DNA from: Doris montereyensis
Taxonomy: Eukaryota > Mollusca > Gastropoda > Nudibranchia > Dorididae
Length of the DNA: 64,000 nt
Direction: 5' to 3'
Assembly (NCBI GenBank): GCA_037039925.1
Contig: JAXRKP010001298.1
Coordinates: 78,082 to 142,081, forward strand
Shown in pieces: positions 12,301 through 27,300 of the stretch (its first letter is position 1; the number at the start of each line of letters is the position of its first letter). Both the position numbers and the translations under genes were made by a program. The notes under the pieces are model-generated. The model did no database searches and was not told the origin of the DNA. It was given only the letters and a program-made list of their open reading frames with translations.

Positions 12301-15300
12301 TCTTTCTCAACTCCTGAGGGAGCATACAGTACACAAGCCTGTTACGCTTTTCATACTAACACTCTCACAAAATCCTTGTCTACCTATAGCTGGATACTCA
12401 TTCACACCTGAGTCAAATGAGGAAAACAGAGTGAAGTACCTTTCTTAAGAGTACAACGTTGTAAAAAAAAAAACCACTGTGCGAGCTGTGGAGTTTGAAC
12501 CAGTGTCGTCGTGATAACCAGGTGACAACACTATGGTTCAGCTACAATGCCTGAAAGATTTTAGTAATAACATGTCGCATGTCTTAAATCATAACATTAC
12601 CAATATCTTCTAGATGTTGAAGAAATAAAAAAAGGCATTTTATTGACAGACCAAGAAGGAAAATGCTGTTATTTTTCTTTTAAGACGGGTTGGGATTGTT
12701 TTTGCTTGTGGATGTTCGGAGAAACAAATTCTCAGATATTATGATCAAATATTTGAAAGTAATAGATTCACATATCAGGGTATTTAGATCTTGTGTCTAC
12801 TTCATTTAATGAGTGTTCCATACAAGTTAGAGATGTATCTTTCTCCTCCCCTCCTTCTTATATTGATTTTTTTTTTCATCTCAGATAAAATAGCTGTTTC
12901 TCTGCAATGACATGGCAATATTAACTCTTTTCACTGACCATTTATAATCTTTGTAAAGGGCCCATCCAAAGAGAGCTTTACAAGACTACAGTGTGTCGTT
13001 GATGCTAAACGACTCTGAAGAAAATGTAATGTCTTACTTACACCGTGGCATTTTGTATGATGGCCTGGGCAAGTGAGTATCCCATCAATAGTAAGATACA
13101 ACTGATACTTTTTAAACTATTCTACCTATCAGGGCTTTTTGCTCTCCTATCAACACAGCAATGAAATGAGTAGCTAAGTCTGTTCAGACTCAGTGAAAAT
13201 AAAGACGGTATGGAAAGCAATGGCAAATTACCGCATTGCACCCCTACACTCAACTCTGACATACTTTACTTTACCTATCAGTTTTGATGGTTTCTGTTTA
13301 GGTAAGTCTTGAAACCAGCACAGACATTTTTTTGTATACTGTGGGAAATAAAATTTGTATCATAGTTTAATACTATTGCACCAAAAGATAGTTTATGTAT
13401 GCATTTCAAACATTTGTGTCAAAGGTTAGCTCATTTTATTTAACATAGGAACATTTGAATGCGCATTTCAACAAATTGAAAAAAGTAACATTTATTTATT
13501 AAGGGTAATTTTTAGTATTATAAATTTCTGTTTCATTTACAAATCTTGCATTTTCACATGGCATGTGTTTCAACAACATGGCCGTCTGTGATGACTTCCT
13601 GCCACAACCGTTGACTGACTTATTTAAAAGTTTCACCTAATCTGTTCTGTGCATTAACTATCAATTTAGAAGTATGAATGTTTTTGAATCATTCCCATTA
13701 AACTTATCCCACTGAATTATTAAGTTAATTATTTATCCATGTCCAGGCCAGAAGATGCTATACCCGACTTTGAAAGCGTTCTGAAGCTCAACAAAGAAAT
13801 AGCTGCAGCTCATGTCAACTTGGGTCTGATATATATGACAAAACATTTGAACTATCATAGGTAAAGAATTCTTCTTGTGATCTCTTGTGTCGTTGTACTG
13901 TTTTAGTTTGTTTTACTTTAATTGATGGATGGAGAATGAATAATTTGTGATAATTTGAAGAATGTGTATGAACCTAAGCTGATTTGTCATTAATTATTGT
14001 TTATGTATATTGTTTCACCGCACTATCTATGTACTCACCTTCTTTTCTTTATATATATATTACTCCTAAAATCTATACATTAATGATTAACTGAAGTTAA
14101 ATTTGTTTTTGATTTAATACATTGATGTATTCTATTATTTTTCAAACGGAAAATGTGAATTATGAATGTGATGTGTTTTTTTATATCTGATAGATGACAA
14201 TAGAGTATATTTCTTCGTGACATATTTGAGTTGGTGTGTCTGAATATAAATCAAATTGTTAACATTGATTGGCACAATGAGGGTGATTTTTGTGGTCTTT
14301 TGCACGCTGGTGGCTGGTTAGATATTGTGACTGGGATTGGTGAAGCCTTTGCTTGCACCTGCCCCCTCAACACTTACGTTGCCTTTTGTGACTTTGTTGT
14401 GTGTCACGATAACAGTTCACCAAGGCTTGGTGGCAAAAACAAAAAATGGCTATGCTTAGTAAATTGAAATTGAAATTCATTTTTAAAATCCCAAATAAGA
14501 GCAATGTAATGTTAAGAATTAGTGATTTCACTTGATAAAAGTAAGAAATAGAAAAGAAGAGAGCGTGTTGTGGGGGGGGGCGAGTTTGGAACCAAAAGGC
14601 TGATTTTCTTTCCTTTGCACATTCGGAAAAAACGATCATTTATCAACAAGTTTATGGCAGAAAAATGTCCATATGATGTATAATTTTTTTTTACAAAATA
14701 TTTTGTAAGCAAGGGTAGGCAAAAATTTTGATGTAAATTGCCCTAACGCTGACTGAGAAGATGGCAGTAAAAACCTGTATATTGGCGGCTAATCGCCAAA
14801 TGTGACAACACTAAGATCACCTGACTTCTGCGGACACCGCCGTCGTTTCAGCCCATCGCTGTGTGACGAAGAGGCGTTGTGTGTCAGTGTATATGTAAAC
14901 ATGCGCACAAGCATAGGAATAGAGGAAAAACAAAAAAATGGTCATTTTGACATCTGTTTTCACAACAGTGCACATCTAAACCTAGATTTATAATCCTCTT
15001 TACATTAATAACAATACGAGAGACTGTCAAAAGAGTAAAGGGGCTGCTACAAGGGAAACCAGTCTGAAGCGTATATTTTGTGTTATTTTCTTTGATTTTT
15101 TTACTTGCATTTTTCTTGAAATGTAGTTTTTTCACACTAAATTCTTTCTCGTCCGCCATTTACCGAACGATTTGTATTATATTTGGCACGCAATTCCTCT
15201 TGTCAGTGTTAATAGAATGACGTCAGATTTTTTTATATCTTGCAAAAATTTTGAGAAATAATTGTTTTGGGTAATGAAATACCGTTTTTGTATATTCACG

Positions 15301-18300
15301 ATATATATATATTATTTTTTTTATTCATTAAAAAAAACTATCCAAAATATTTTTTTAAATCCAATGTCACTCTTAAGATACTGAATGGAAAAGACGATCT
15401 GCACAGGTTTTGAGTGATTTTATTCATAACTAAGGGAGGAGATAGATTTTGAAAATTGGCTCAAAATCCAAGATGGCGGCTGTTTCTATGACAACCAAGG
15501 ACACTACAAACTATTTTTGTTTTTTGAAAGAAATTGAGTGCATCGACAGATCTAGAGTACTAAATATGTATCAATTTTTAACACATTGACTACATTGTTA
15601 CAATATTTACAAATATTTACATATTGGTCATTCGTGGTTCATACAGGGCTTCCTGTTGACCCATGATGACCAACCTTTCTGTCACTCCTGTGATTGTCTT
15701 TTTACTGTTAAACAAGTTTTAATAGAGTGCTCTGATCTGATTGATATACGAATGAAATATTATTCCGAGAGAAGCGTCTACAAACTCTTTCGGAATAATG
15801 ATGTAGAAACTATTTTTGCTTTTTTTAACGAAATTGGAGTGTATCGACAGATCTAGAGTACTCAATATATATCAATTTTTAACACATTGACTATATTTTA
15901 CAATATTTACAAATATTTACGGAGGCTTTTGATTTTTGTAAAAGGCTTCATGTTCTGCCTGGACTTGCTAGTAATATTATTCAACTACAAACCCTGAGAT
16001 CACTGCCATGGTGGAGAGGGTTACTTCAAAGAAACAAACAAACAAGGATACAAGATGCAGAACACACTTCAATTATTAAAATTCAAGCATGAACTCCAAT
16101 TGAAAGACAAAAGCACAAGGATAGCAGCTCGTCAGATGCAAGGTACACAATCTATATAGTGAAATGATTCTGAGAAACATCAAGAATCATGACAGTGTAA
16201 CAATGGGATGGCGCAACATAAACAATATACGTTACGCTGATGATACTGTTTTGATTGCAGGATCTGAAACGAACCTACAACCCATGTTAGACGTTGCGTC
16301 TAGAACCAGTGAAGAGAATGGACTGAATATGAACACCAAGAAAACAGAGAGTATGGTGATAACAAAGAAGGAACAAATACCAAAATGTGAGCCAACAAAT
16401 AAATGTGAACCTATGAAACAAATCAAGAACTTCAAATATTTTGAATACAACATTACATCATACAGAAATTGTATAGACGATATAAAAAGACGTATTGCAA
16501 TAGCCAAAGAGACCTATAACAGAATGAAACAAGTCATGAAAAACAGAAATATACATATGGATACCAAGATTTGCGTTCTGAAGGCGTACGTTTGGCTAGT
16601 TCTTTATGGTTGCGAGTGCTGGACAATAAATAAAGAAATGGAGAGTTGAATTGAGGCCACAGAGCTGTGGTTTATGTGTAGAATGCTGAACATTTCGTAG
16701 AAAGAAAAGATTACCAACGAAGACGTGCTGATGAAGACTGGCACAAAAGCATCATTTATGAACACTATACAACAAAGACGACTAAAATTTATAAGACATG
16801 TCTACTGAAAGAATGATGTAGAGAGAGCTGTAATAACAGGAAAGGTCAATGGGAAGAGTGGCAGGGGTAGACGGAGAATAACACACATACAAAGTCTGAA
16901 TGCCTGGACAACACGGAGTAGACAAAGTGACTTCGTGAGAGCTACAGAGAACAGGAGGGGTGGAGAGGAATGGCCGCTGATATCTGCAACAGACCTGGCA
17001 CATAAGAAGAAGAAGATTAAATGGAAAATGTCATTACCTAGTACAGGGGAACCTCTCTAATCGGGAAGTCTTGGTGGGTTGTAAAATTGTCCCTATTTGC
17101 CGGGTTTCCCGATTTGCCAAGGACTTAGGGATTTTGGTTTTCCCTCAGCAGTTTGAGGTACCAAAGCCCTTCTGTGATTGATAAAATGCAGAATTAAACG
17201 AACAAGTAGCCACAAGACCAGTTGATCAAAATGAAGATGTCATTCATCAAAGATTTTTCTTACACTCACAATCGATCTTCCTTGGACGGTAGATAGATAA
17301 GACACGTAATCAAGAAGGCATGATGTGTCGTTAAATCTCCTCTTGTGTCCACCCTTGCGATTGACGGATGAGGCGGGCAATAAAAGACTATGACAGTGCA
17401 CAGCTTTCTAAGCGCTGCCCTTTGTCAATACTGTACTGTATTGTTAGATGTATGAGCAAGGTCTGGCTCAATACCTGCTTTCATACCTTCCTAATAGATG
17501 TCTGGTGTGTCTGGCATAGAGTCGTCGCTAACTGGCACTTGCGACATTGTGCACACAATATGCAATGTATAATATGTGTAGCACTAATGCAGGTGTAATA
17601 ATTGATGTTTTGCTAACACGGAAACCAAATTGGGATAAAAAACGAGTGTTGGAATCAATACATGTCGTGGGAAAGGTGATGATGATCAATGCAAGCCCGT
17701 AAAAGTGATTCTGATTAGCCAGGGACCTTTCCCGTTTTGAGGGGTAAAATATACAGAAACTATTCCGTTCCCTGAGAATTCTTCCCGATTGGCCGGTCGT
17801 TCCGATTCCCCAGGTTCCCGATTAGAGAGGTTCCACTGTATTAGTAGCCTGGTTTGGTTATTTTCCTTATAGGGGAAAAAAGAAATTATAAAATGTTTCG
17901 TTTTCTTGTTTTATTTCTTTGTACGTGAATCCAGAGCAATCAAGAAGTTCAGTTCAGCCATCAAAGTTGACCCAACCTATGTAAGAGCTTATGTATGTAG
18001 AGCAGAGGCTTATCATAAAATTCATGAGGTATGACATTTCTCCATGTTTATATGATGGTACAAAATCTCTAACTGTAACACCTAAAATGATTCACATTAA
18101 TTTTTTCTTTCTTTCAGCAGTTTAAGCAGATCATAAATATGGAGCCACCTCATAGTGAAAAATCAAAATAGCAAAGGAAACTTTTTTAATTAGATCACCG
18201 TGCCATTTATATAGATCTATCAAACAAGTATAGAAGAAGAGTTCAGTTCATCCTGAGTTGATAACATTTAGAAATTATCTATTTGATAGTAAACAATCGA

Positions 18301-21300
18301 CTCTTCTTATTATACCATTCTCATCCTACTTATATACTTTCAGTTACTTATTGATCTTGCAAGCACCTAGAACTAGATTGAGGTTTTATCGTGCGTTTAG
18401 ACAATAATTCAGATCACTACCATTCTCATTGTTATCATCAACTGACTGAGATTAGTTGCTTGATTTTAAATGAGAAATATTCACACATGTGAACATTTTT
18501 GTGCCAAAACAATGACAACTTTAAAGATGGGATGTGAATTTTTTCGCTTTCAAAGGGAAAACAACTGTTTGATTTAGTTCTTTATGAAGCAGTGTTCAAT
18601 CACTTCAATCAACTATTGATGCGCACTGACAGTAATAATCAAGAATTGAGTTAGTCAGTTATTATGAAGAAGAAGAAAAAGAAAAAGAAAACAATGTTGA
18701 TGAGCATGAAAGAAAAGATAAATGGAGAGTTTAATTTTAGTTGCAACTGACATATACACAAAAGTTTAAATGTCAGTACTGCCAAGACATGCGAAGAAAG
18801 TTTTTTTCTCTTTTTGTTTTTTGGGTTGTTTTTTTTTACTGATGTGTTCTGTAAATTCATCATTTCCTTTCATACTTACACTTCATATCCTATTTACATC
18901 TACTGAAGCTTTATTAATACTTATTTCCTTGCAGGTTTACATCATTTAATGTAGTTTATACATGTACGGTTTTCTTTTGTAACTCAAATATGTGCAGATG
19001 TCTCTGGCTGTTTATTTTATCAGAGGATTAGTCATCAGAGATTTGGAATGAAGTAGAGAATTGGCGTTCATTAACATTTTCAAATACAAATTCATGCAGC
19101 TAGGGTGTATGATTTACTTGAACAATGTTTACATTGATATATTTACTTATCTTTATTAAGAATGAAAGTTCATTATTTTACACCTGTGGCAGGTCAAAAA
19201 TGCGCTGAAGGATTTTACAAGGGCAATACATCTGCGGCCAGATATGCATCATTTGTACATGTACAGGGTAAGTAACAATATGAAAGATAAGTATGGTTTT
19301 GTCTTATTGATTTTTCTCTTTCGTTATTAGTTCTAATTTATAGCTGTATCATGGTAAAAAGAAGTTTAACCTTAGTAATGTTTTGCTAACTGTATTTTGT
19401 TTTTCTCAAAAACCTTATTTCCTGTAGGGAATATGATGTTTTTAATATTAGATTGCTGTACCTCTAACTTGTTCTTTTACATGTACACATGAATATTTTA
19501 CTCACCGGCTCATGACGAAATATGTTAAAATCTTGTATCAAAATCTTATACAGGGGCAGCTTGTCTTAGAACTTGGAAATCTCGATCTGGCAGGCTTTTG
19601 TGTACGACACGCATCTGAACTTGGCACGAAGAACAGTTCTGCCACTGCATTTGGAGGGTCACCAACCCAGCAAGCTGTTGTACAATCATTCCTTAAGAAT
19701 TATGACAAGGTATGTATAAATTAGATACTATTTTTTTTTATCTTACTTATTAGTGCAAGCTTTACACTATTCTTTTTTTTTAATTGACTGTTTTGGTTAC
19801 ACAGCTGAATAATATATGAGTGGGGTGGACAAACTTTATTTTTAGTTTGCAGCTTTATCTAAATTAATTTCTAAGTATAAAACTTTTTTTTCTTTTATAC
19901 TAGAAGGATAGATAGGGTTAATTTATGTTTGTGAAATTTAATGTCATATATGTTTCTGTCTCTTATTTGAATTTTAAACTTGATGACTAATTTTAAAATG
20001 TCAAATTTTCCTTTGTACTTAGCAAATTATTATTTATTCTTTTTTTTCTTTTTAGACAATTTTTAACTCTGCAGGAAACAATTAAACAAGAACAAGCATT
20101 CTAATTTGTTTCACTCACCTATCTATATATTTTACTCGTCACAACAGGCCATAGATGCTCTGGTTCAAGCTTCCCGTGTGAAACCTATTGCTCCATACTT
20201 TATGCTGTTGGGGAAAACTTACATGAAAGCCAAACAGTTCAAAGAAGCAGTATCTAGCTTCAAGCAGGCCTTAGAGAAAATGGTAATAAAAAAAAAATTA
20301 AAATAGAATACTTTTAGTGGTAGTGTTTATAAGCTAATTTAACTGAGGATTTTTCCTTTTTATTCTTTTTTTCTTTACCGTTTTACCAATAAATGTCATC
20401 ATCTGAGAAGGCATTTCAGTTTTGTCTACATTTTGCAATGTTTACCAGAGACCTTGGAAAAAGAGAGATCCGTGGCCCCGAAACAGCAGATGCTCACTAC
20501 TTGTCTGGTTTGTGCCATATGGAACTTCGAAATTACAGTGATGCCTTGCAACAATTCAACTTTGCCATCAGATTCAATTCATCTTATGCAGATGTGCGTA
20601 AATAATTTTGAAAATTAGGAAAACAAACATCATTAAATTTACGTGGAATAAAATGTGCAAATTGGAAAATCATGAACTTGTTGTATACATAATCATTTTT
20701 ACTGTGGAATAATCAGACACATTGATTAGACAGTCTGAAGAGATTAATTTACTTCTTTTTTAATTTAAGTTGATAGTTAAAGAATTCAAAACTTTTGGAG
20801 AAACTTAATCAGGAAGGGCAATAGAAATTTAGTCCGGAAGAACAGTTGTCTAAAGTTATAGTAACACTCAGATTTTGACTCGTAATTGTTCCAAATTTAT
20901 CACTGAATGTACATAACAAAGATTACTTGTTTATTTCTCAGGCTTTCTATCAGAGGGGTTTAGCAGCCAGTCAAGATGAAACAGATGAAAGGCATTCAAG
21001 ATTTCAACCGAGCTTTGGCTTTGAATCCTAACATTTTCCAGGTAAGCACCAAAAAAACCAGGCTCTGAACTTTTATTTTTTACAAGATCATTTGTATGTT
21101 GCTTCTTCAGTTTTAGCTATGGGTCTTTTTGGGGAAGAGTTGTTTTTTTTTTAGTATTTAAGGGAGGGGGAGAGAGGAGAGGACAATTTTAGGGAGATGA
21201 TTGTTGTTCAATTGTTGGATTGATTTTTGGTGGGATGGGATTGGAGAGGGGGAGGGGAGAGTTAGTTTCTTTTGTTTTGTTGATTTTACTAATGAGTTAA

Positions 21301-24300
21301 AATTCATATATTGCTATCATCCTAAGTTTTCATGTGTAAATATTACATAGAATATGCAAAAACAATTAGGACTTTCAAAGAATGTACAACATTGGCACAC
21401 CTTGAAACCTGACAATAAACAAAAGCTAAATTTCTTTGAGTTAACATTTTTTATTAAATTTCAGGCATATTTGAGCCGTGCATGCTACTATGGATTGAAA
21501 GGAAAATATGCCAAAGCCATCCTGAATTGCAATGAAGCTATTAAATTGCAACCAAAGAGTGTGAGGGCATATTTGTACAGGTATAGATGCTTTCATGTTC
21601 ATTTGTTTTATTATTTGATTTTGGGTTGAGAACGTTATGTTAATAGTTAAGTCACTTAGTCTGAATTTGAACAGGGTTGCATTCTGTTTAGCATCATCTC
21701 TTTTTATCTCATATTGTCTCTCAACAATTTTCTGACATTTGTCAGTTGTTATTTTTCATTTCATACGTATGACATCTAAAATGATGAATGTAAGAGTAAA
21801 TTTAGATGTTACTATTTATATTTTAGAATAAATAACATTTTTAAAATTCTTCATTTCCTTCGTATCTATTATGAACTTTGTTTTGAGAACCAAGCCTCCA
21901 TTGATTGCTGTATTCACTAAAATCTATGTTTTTTAAAGACTTGCTGTACAGATGGTATTTTATTTATTCACTCTCTTATTGCTTTTATACAGTAACTATT
22001 CTATTTTAGAGCTTTTTTTTTCATTATTTAATAACCAACTATCATTAACCGATTCTTTATTTAAGTCACTTTGAAAAGAACATATATCAAATCTTCTTCT
22101 CATTTCAGAGGCTCACTGAAGTATCATATCAAAGCGTATGAGTTGGCTATTTTGGATTTGTCAAAAGCCGCCATCATTGATACACAGTGTCCATTGCCTT
22201 ATTTCAACCGAGCCGTTTGTTACCATGAAAATCATCAGTATGACAAGGCCTTGACAGACTATGGCATAGTTCTACTTTTGGGGTCAATGCTTAGTTTGAA
22301 GGTGAGCACAACTTTTGTATGCTGACAATATAACGTTTCCAATATGTGTCTGTCTCGCTGTTTCTGTTCTTACATTTTCTTTTTTTTTAAAATAAACTTG
22401 CATTAAAATGTGAGAAAAAGCAGAGAAGAAAAACAACATTGTTGCCTTGTAGAAAAACACATTTTTCAGTAATAATATGAAACTAAAGATGATCTACAAC
22501 TTCAGAAAGGCATATAACTTAACTTCAGTACATCCTTCTATTTGCAGTATTATTCATTCCATATATTGCCTCTTTTCAATTATATTACAGGTTCTTATCA
22601 ACCGGGGTCTACTTTACTTTGAGAAGAAAGACTACATGAATGCTCTGTTTGATTTTCAATCTGCTGCCAAGCTCAGTCCAAATGATCATCGCATCCACCA
22701 CACCTTGGGACTTTGTTTCCACAAGTATGATCTCACCACAAAGATGAAGATGCAAAGTGGGGGGGGGAGATACATTAAATATCAAGACGAGTGGTAATAA
22801 CTTGAATAATGTGAACAAATAATGCTACCAATGAGGGTCTCTTTCATATTTTACTATTTTTTTCTTAGTAAAAAGTTAATTGCTGATTCAAAATAATAAA
22901 GATAAAGTTAAAGATGGATTTATAGACTGTATCCACACATAAGTGCAGGTTTCCCGACTGTACATCCTTTATCCCCCAGCAGGCCATTTGTGATTTTTTT
23001 TGCTTTTGAGTTTAGGTTTTTGCTTTTAGTATGTACATGAGTAACTGTCAAAATACAGTCATCCTATATCATTGATCTTGGACTTTGACTCAATTTTCAA
23101 AATCTATCTTCTCCCTTAATTATGAATAAAATCACTCAAAACCTGTGCAGATCATCTTTTCCATTCAATATCTAAAGAGTGACGTTGGGTTTTTTCGATA
23201 TTTTGGATAGTTTTTTTTTTTAATGAATTTTTGAAAATATCGTGAATGTACAAAAACAGCGTTTTATTACAAAAAAAATTCTCAAAAAGTTCACAATATA
23301 TAAAAAAAAACCAACGTCATTCTATTAACATTGACAAGAAGAACCTGTGTGCCAAATATAATACAAATCGTGCGGTCAATGGCGTAGGAGATAGAATTTT
23401 AGTGTGGAAAAACTACATTTCGAAAAATGTAAGTAAAAAAATCAACAGAAAATAACACAAAACAAACACTTCAGACGGGTTTCTCTTGTTGTAGCAGCCC
23501 CTTTACTCTTTCCACAGTCTCTGGCATTGTTACTTATGTAAACACGATTATAAATCTAGGTTTAGATGTGCACTGTAGTGAAAACAGATGCCGAAATGAC
23601 CAGTTTTTTTGTTTTTTCCTATGCTTGTGCGCGTGTTTACATACACACTGACGTGCAACACCTCTTATATCACACAGCGATGGGAGCCGCGTAAATTGGC
23701 GGCGGAAAACGAGGTCAATATCGCGTGCTGCCACATTTGGCGGTTAACTGCGAATATACGGGTTTTTACTGCCATTTTCTCAGTCAGTGTTAGGGTAATT
23801 TACGTCAAAATTTTGACTGTGTTTACCTACGCTTGCTTACAAAATATTTTGTTAAAAAAAAAATTATACGTCATATGGACATTGTTCTGCCATGAACTTG
23901 TAGATAAATGATCGTTCTACCCAAATATGCAAAGAACATAAAATCAACCTTTTGGTCCAAAACTCGCCAGTCCAGGTGCCCCCCCCCTAAGCTTAATAGT
24001 AGTGTTTCCCTGATTTTCTTTCATTTTTCTTTTTTTCTTGCAATAAGCTCTATCTACTTTCTTTTTCTGTCACCAGATTGAATCGTCTGAAAGAAGCTGT
24101 TCAGACTTTTACACAATGTTTACAATTGAAACCATTCTTCCTGGATGGCATCATTGCAAGAGGCAATGTCTTCATGGACTATGGTCATGCCAGAGGCTTA
24201 GAATTTTCCAGAAGAGATTATCAGAGGGCCCTTCATTTGGATCCTAGGTGTCTACCTGCCAGAATCAATTTAGCTTACACTGCACAAATGTCCGGAAAAC

Positions 24301-27300
24301 TTATGCAAGCATGGAAGCATTTCACAGCTGTCATTGAAATCAGGCCAGGTAAGGAATTTGTCTAGTTTTGACATTGTGGTTTGTAGGCTTAGGTTGTTGT
24401 TGGGGTTTTCTTTATCCATAGTGTACTGAGTGTATTCGAATATGTATGATATCAGTTGATTGGTTTTATGGATTTTTTTAGTATTTCATCATCATCATCA
24501 TTGGTAGCTTGCGCTATTCAACACGTTACTGACCATCCGTCTCCATGTTGTTCTGTCTTCAACGCTTTTTGTAAAATCCGACTTGGTGATGATATCAGAC
24601 GTGTTTTGTCTTAACGTCATTACAAGCTCTCGTCCCTTTTATAAATCCAGATGTTGGTAGTTTTTCTAATCCATTTTGTCTCCACACATGGCCAAAAAAT
24701 CTCATTTGCCTTTTTTTTTTATGTTCTTTATAAGTTTTCATTATTTTCCAATTTTCATTAAAACTTCCATGTTTGTTACTTTTGTTGTCCAGGGGATTTT
24801 CAATATTCTTCAATATATCCACATTTCAAATGCTTCTAAACGTTTGCGACATTGTGCATCTAAAATCCATGTTTTGCATGCATATAATAGTGTGTCAGGC
24901 AATGGACAGGTAGGCACCTGTAGGGCGATTAGGCGGTCCCGCCCTCCACGAGTCTTCTGCTGCTTTGCAGGCAGGTCTTGTTGACCAAAGGCTAAGGGAG
25001 TTAACCCTGACAGAAAATAACAAGGCCTGGTAGGGGGCCTCAAGGTGGCAGCCCCACCATCTACCTAAGGTACAGTGGGCCAATCCCCTGCTTATCCAAA
25101 ACCAAAGTGAATCAAAAAATATATACAATGATATACCCGGCTTGAATTTTCGAAGATGACTCTGGAAAAGAACACGGACTGTGATTTTTGGAACATGGCA
25201 TGTTAGAGCAATTAATGGAAAAGAGTTAGAATTAGCTGAAGAAATGGAAAAATTCAAAGTAGACATTTTGGCTATTACAGAAACAAAGAAAAAGGACAAG
25301 TAATAGAAAATGTAGGACCAAATCATACTTTAATCTTCTCAGGAGTAGATGTCAAAGATAGAGCTAGAGCAGGAGTAGGCCTCCTAATGCATAAAAGGCA
25401 AGAAATGCTACTAGAAAGTTGAAAATTTATAAGCCCATTATTAGAGGTAAATATTAAATCAAAAGGAAGAGAGAAATTAAATTATTAATAGCTTATGGAC
25501 CAATTAAAGATGCCACCAAAGAAGAAAAAGATATCTTTCAAAATGATTTACAAATAGCTGCAGAGAATCTCAAACCCAAACAGGAATTAATTGTTTTAGG
25601 AGATTTAAACGCTAGAGTAGGCAATAATGTAGAAACATCAGGAGGAGTAATAAGTAAAGAAGGAGAGACAACAACTTCTCCAAATGAGACAGACTAATAG
25701 ATTTTTGTCTAAAGAATAACATGAAAATAGCTAACACATTTTTTCCTCATAAACATATTCACAAATATACAAGAGTAGATGAAGACAGATGTGAAAAGTC
25801 AATCATAGACTACATAATAGTTAGCAACTCCCTTTTTTTACAGTACAATGGATGCAAGAGTAAACAAAGGAGCTGAAGTATTTAGTGATCGTCACCTAGT
25901 GACAGCCAAAATGAGATTATTAACTGAAGAAAACAAACAGAAAAGGAAAGAGAAGAAAGCTAATAAACTCAAAATAGAAGAATTAAATAAACCAATAGTA
26001 AAACAGATATACCAATCCAGGATAAAAAGATCTATCAGTGAAAGGCAGATGGATCTGAAGGAAAACACAATAGAAGAAAAGTGGCAGATGTATAAAGAAA
26101 CACTCCTCAGCTGTACTGAAGAGGTCTGTGGTAGGAAACAAATTAAAGGAGATAGGAAAAGAACAGCATGGTGGAATGAGAATGTCAAGACGAAGATCAA
26201 AGAAAAGAAGGATGCCTGAAAGAAATACTTGCAAACAAAGAGACCAGAGGATAGGATAGATTACGTGAGTAAAAGCACTATCGCAAAAGAGGCAGTGAGG
26301 AAAGCAAAACAGGAACAGTGGGAAGAGTTTGGACTTCAAGAAAGCTATTAAGGAAATCAAAAGCTGTTCTGGGAAGCAATGAAGAGCATGAGAAAGACCA
26401 AAGCATGCCCAATATGACAAATTAAGAACGCCAAAGGAGAAGTAATGAAAGGAGACAGCGAAATCATGGAAACGTGGAGAAAGTATTTTCAACAATTACA
26501 TTATCTCCCCAGAACATATAAAACAAGGAGTACAGATCAATTATTAAGAGTAACAAATAATCGAGATGAGACAGCTGAAGATGTAGATATCTCAATGGAA
26601 GAGCTCCAAACACCTATAAGAAAAGTGAAATTAGGAAAAGCCCCCAGGAGCAGATCAAGTTTGTCCAGAAATGATTAAAAACCAAGGGACATAGGCAGGC
26701 AAACTACTACATGCAATATGTCAACAAGCATGGAAGTCCAAACAGGTGCCAGACGACTGGAATAAGGGAACGGTAGTACTGATACACAAGAAAGGATCAA
26801 CCATGGAATGCTCAAACTACTTAGCGTACCAAGAAAAGTGTATGCCAGGATTCTGGAAATGAGACTAAGGAAAAGAGTAGAGGATCAGATTGAAGAACAC
26901 TAGAGTGGATTTAGACCAGGAAGAAGTGTACAAGACCACATGTTTACAATTAGACATATAATAGAAAATTTCCTTGAGAGAAACGTTGACTTGCACCTGT
27001 GTTTTATTGACTTAGAAAAGGCATTTGACACTGTGAGGAGGGATGAACTATGGCATTCCTTAAAACAACACAACGTAGAGCAAAATTTAATAGAAGCCAT
27101 TAAAAGTTTTTACAATGAACCAACCTAGGTATGGAAGCATAGAAATTTAACTTTTTTGGAAGGAAACAGAAACTGCCAGGACAGGGCATCCTGGAGAAAG
27201 ATCATCTCAGGAAACTGAACCCATGCACCAAAAGGTAGAATGGAAACTGATAAAGAAAGAAAACCAAAACAATGCTAGTAACTAAGGAAGCTAAAACACA

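Noticed and set aside
14231..14467. 78-residue + strand ORF in TTC6 intron 19 with several Cys residues.
   Set aside because: No splice context, no recognisable family, and it is embedded in repeat-derived sequence.
25983..26495. 170-residue minus-strand hydrophobic ORF, considered as a membrane protein.
   Set aside because: Antisense shadow of the lysine- and glutamate-rich LINE linker, repeated at each copy.
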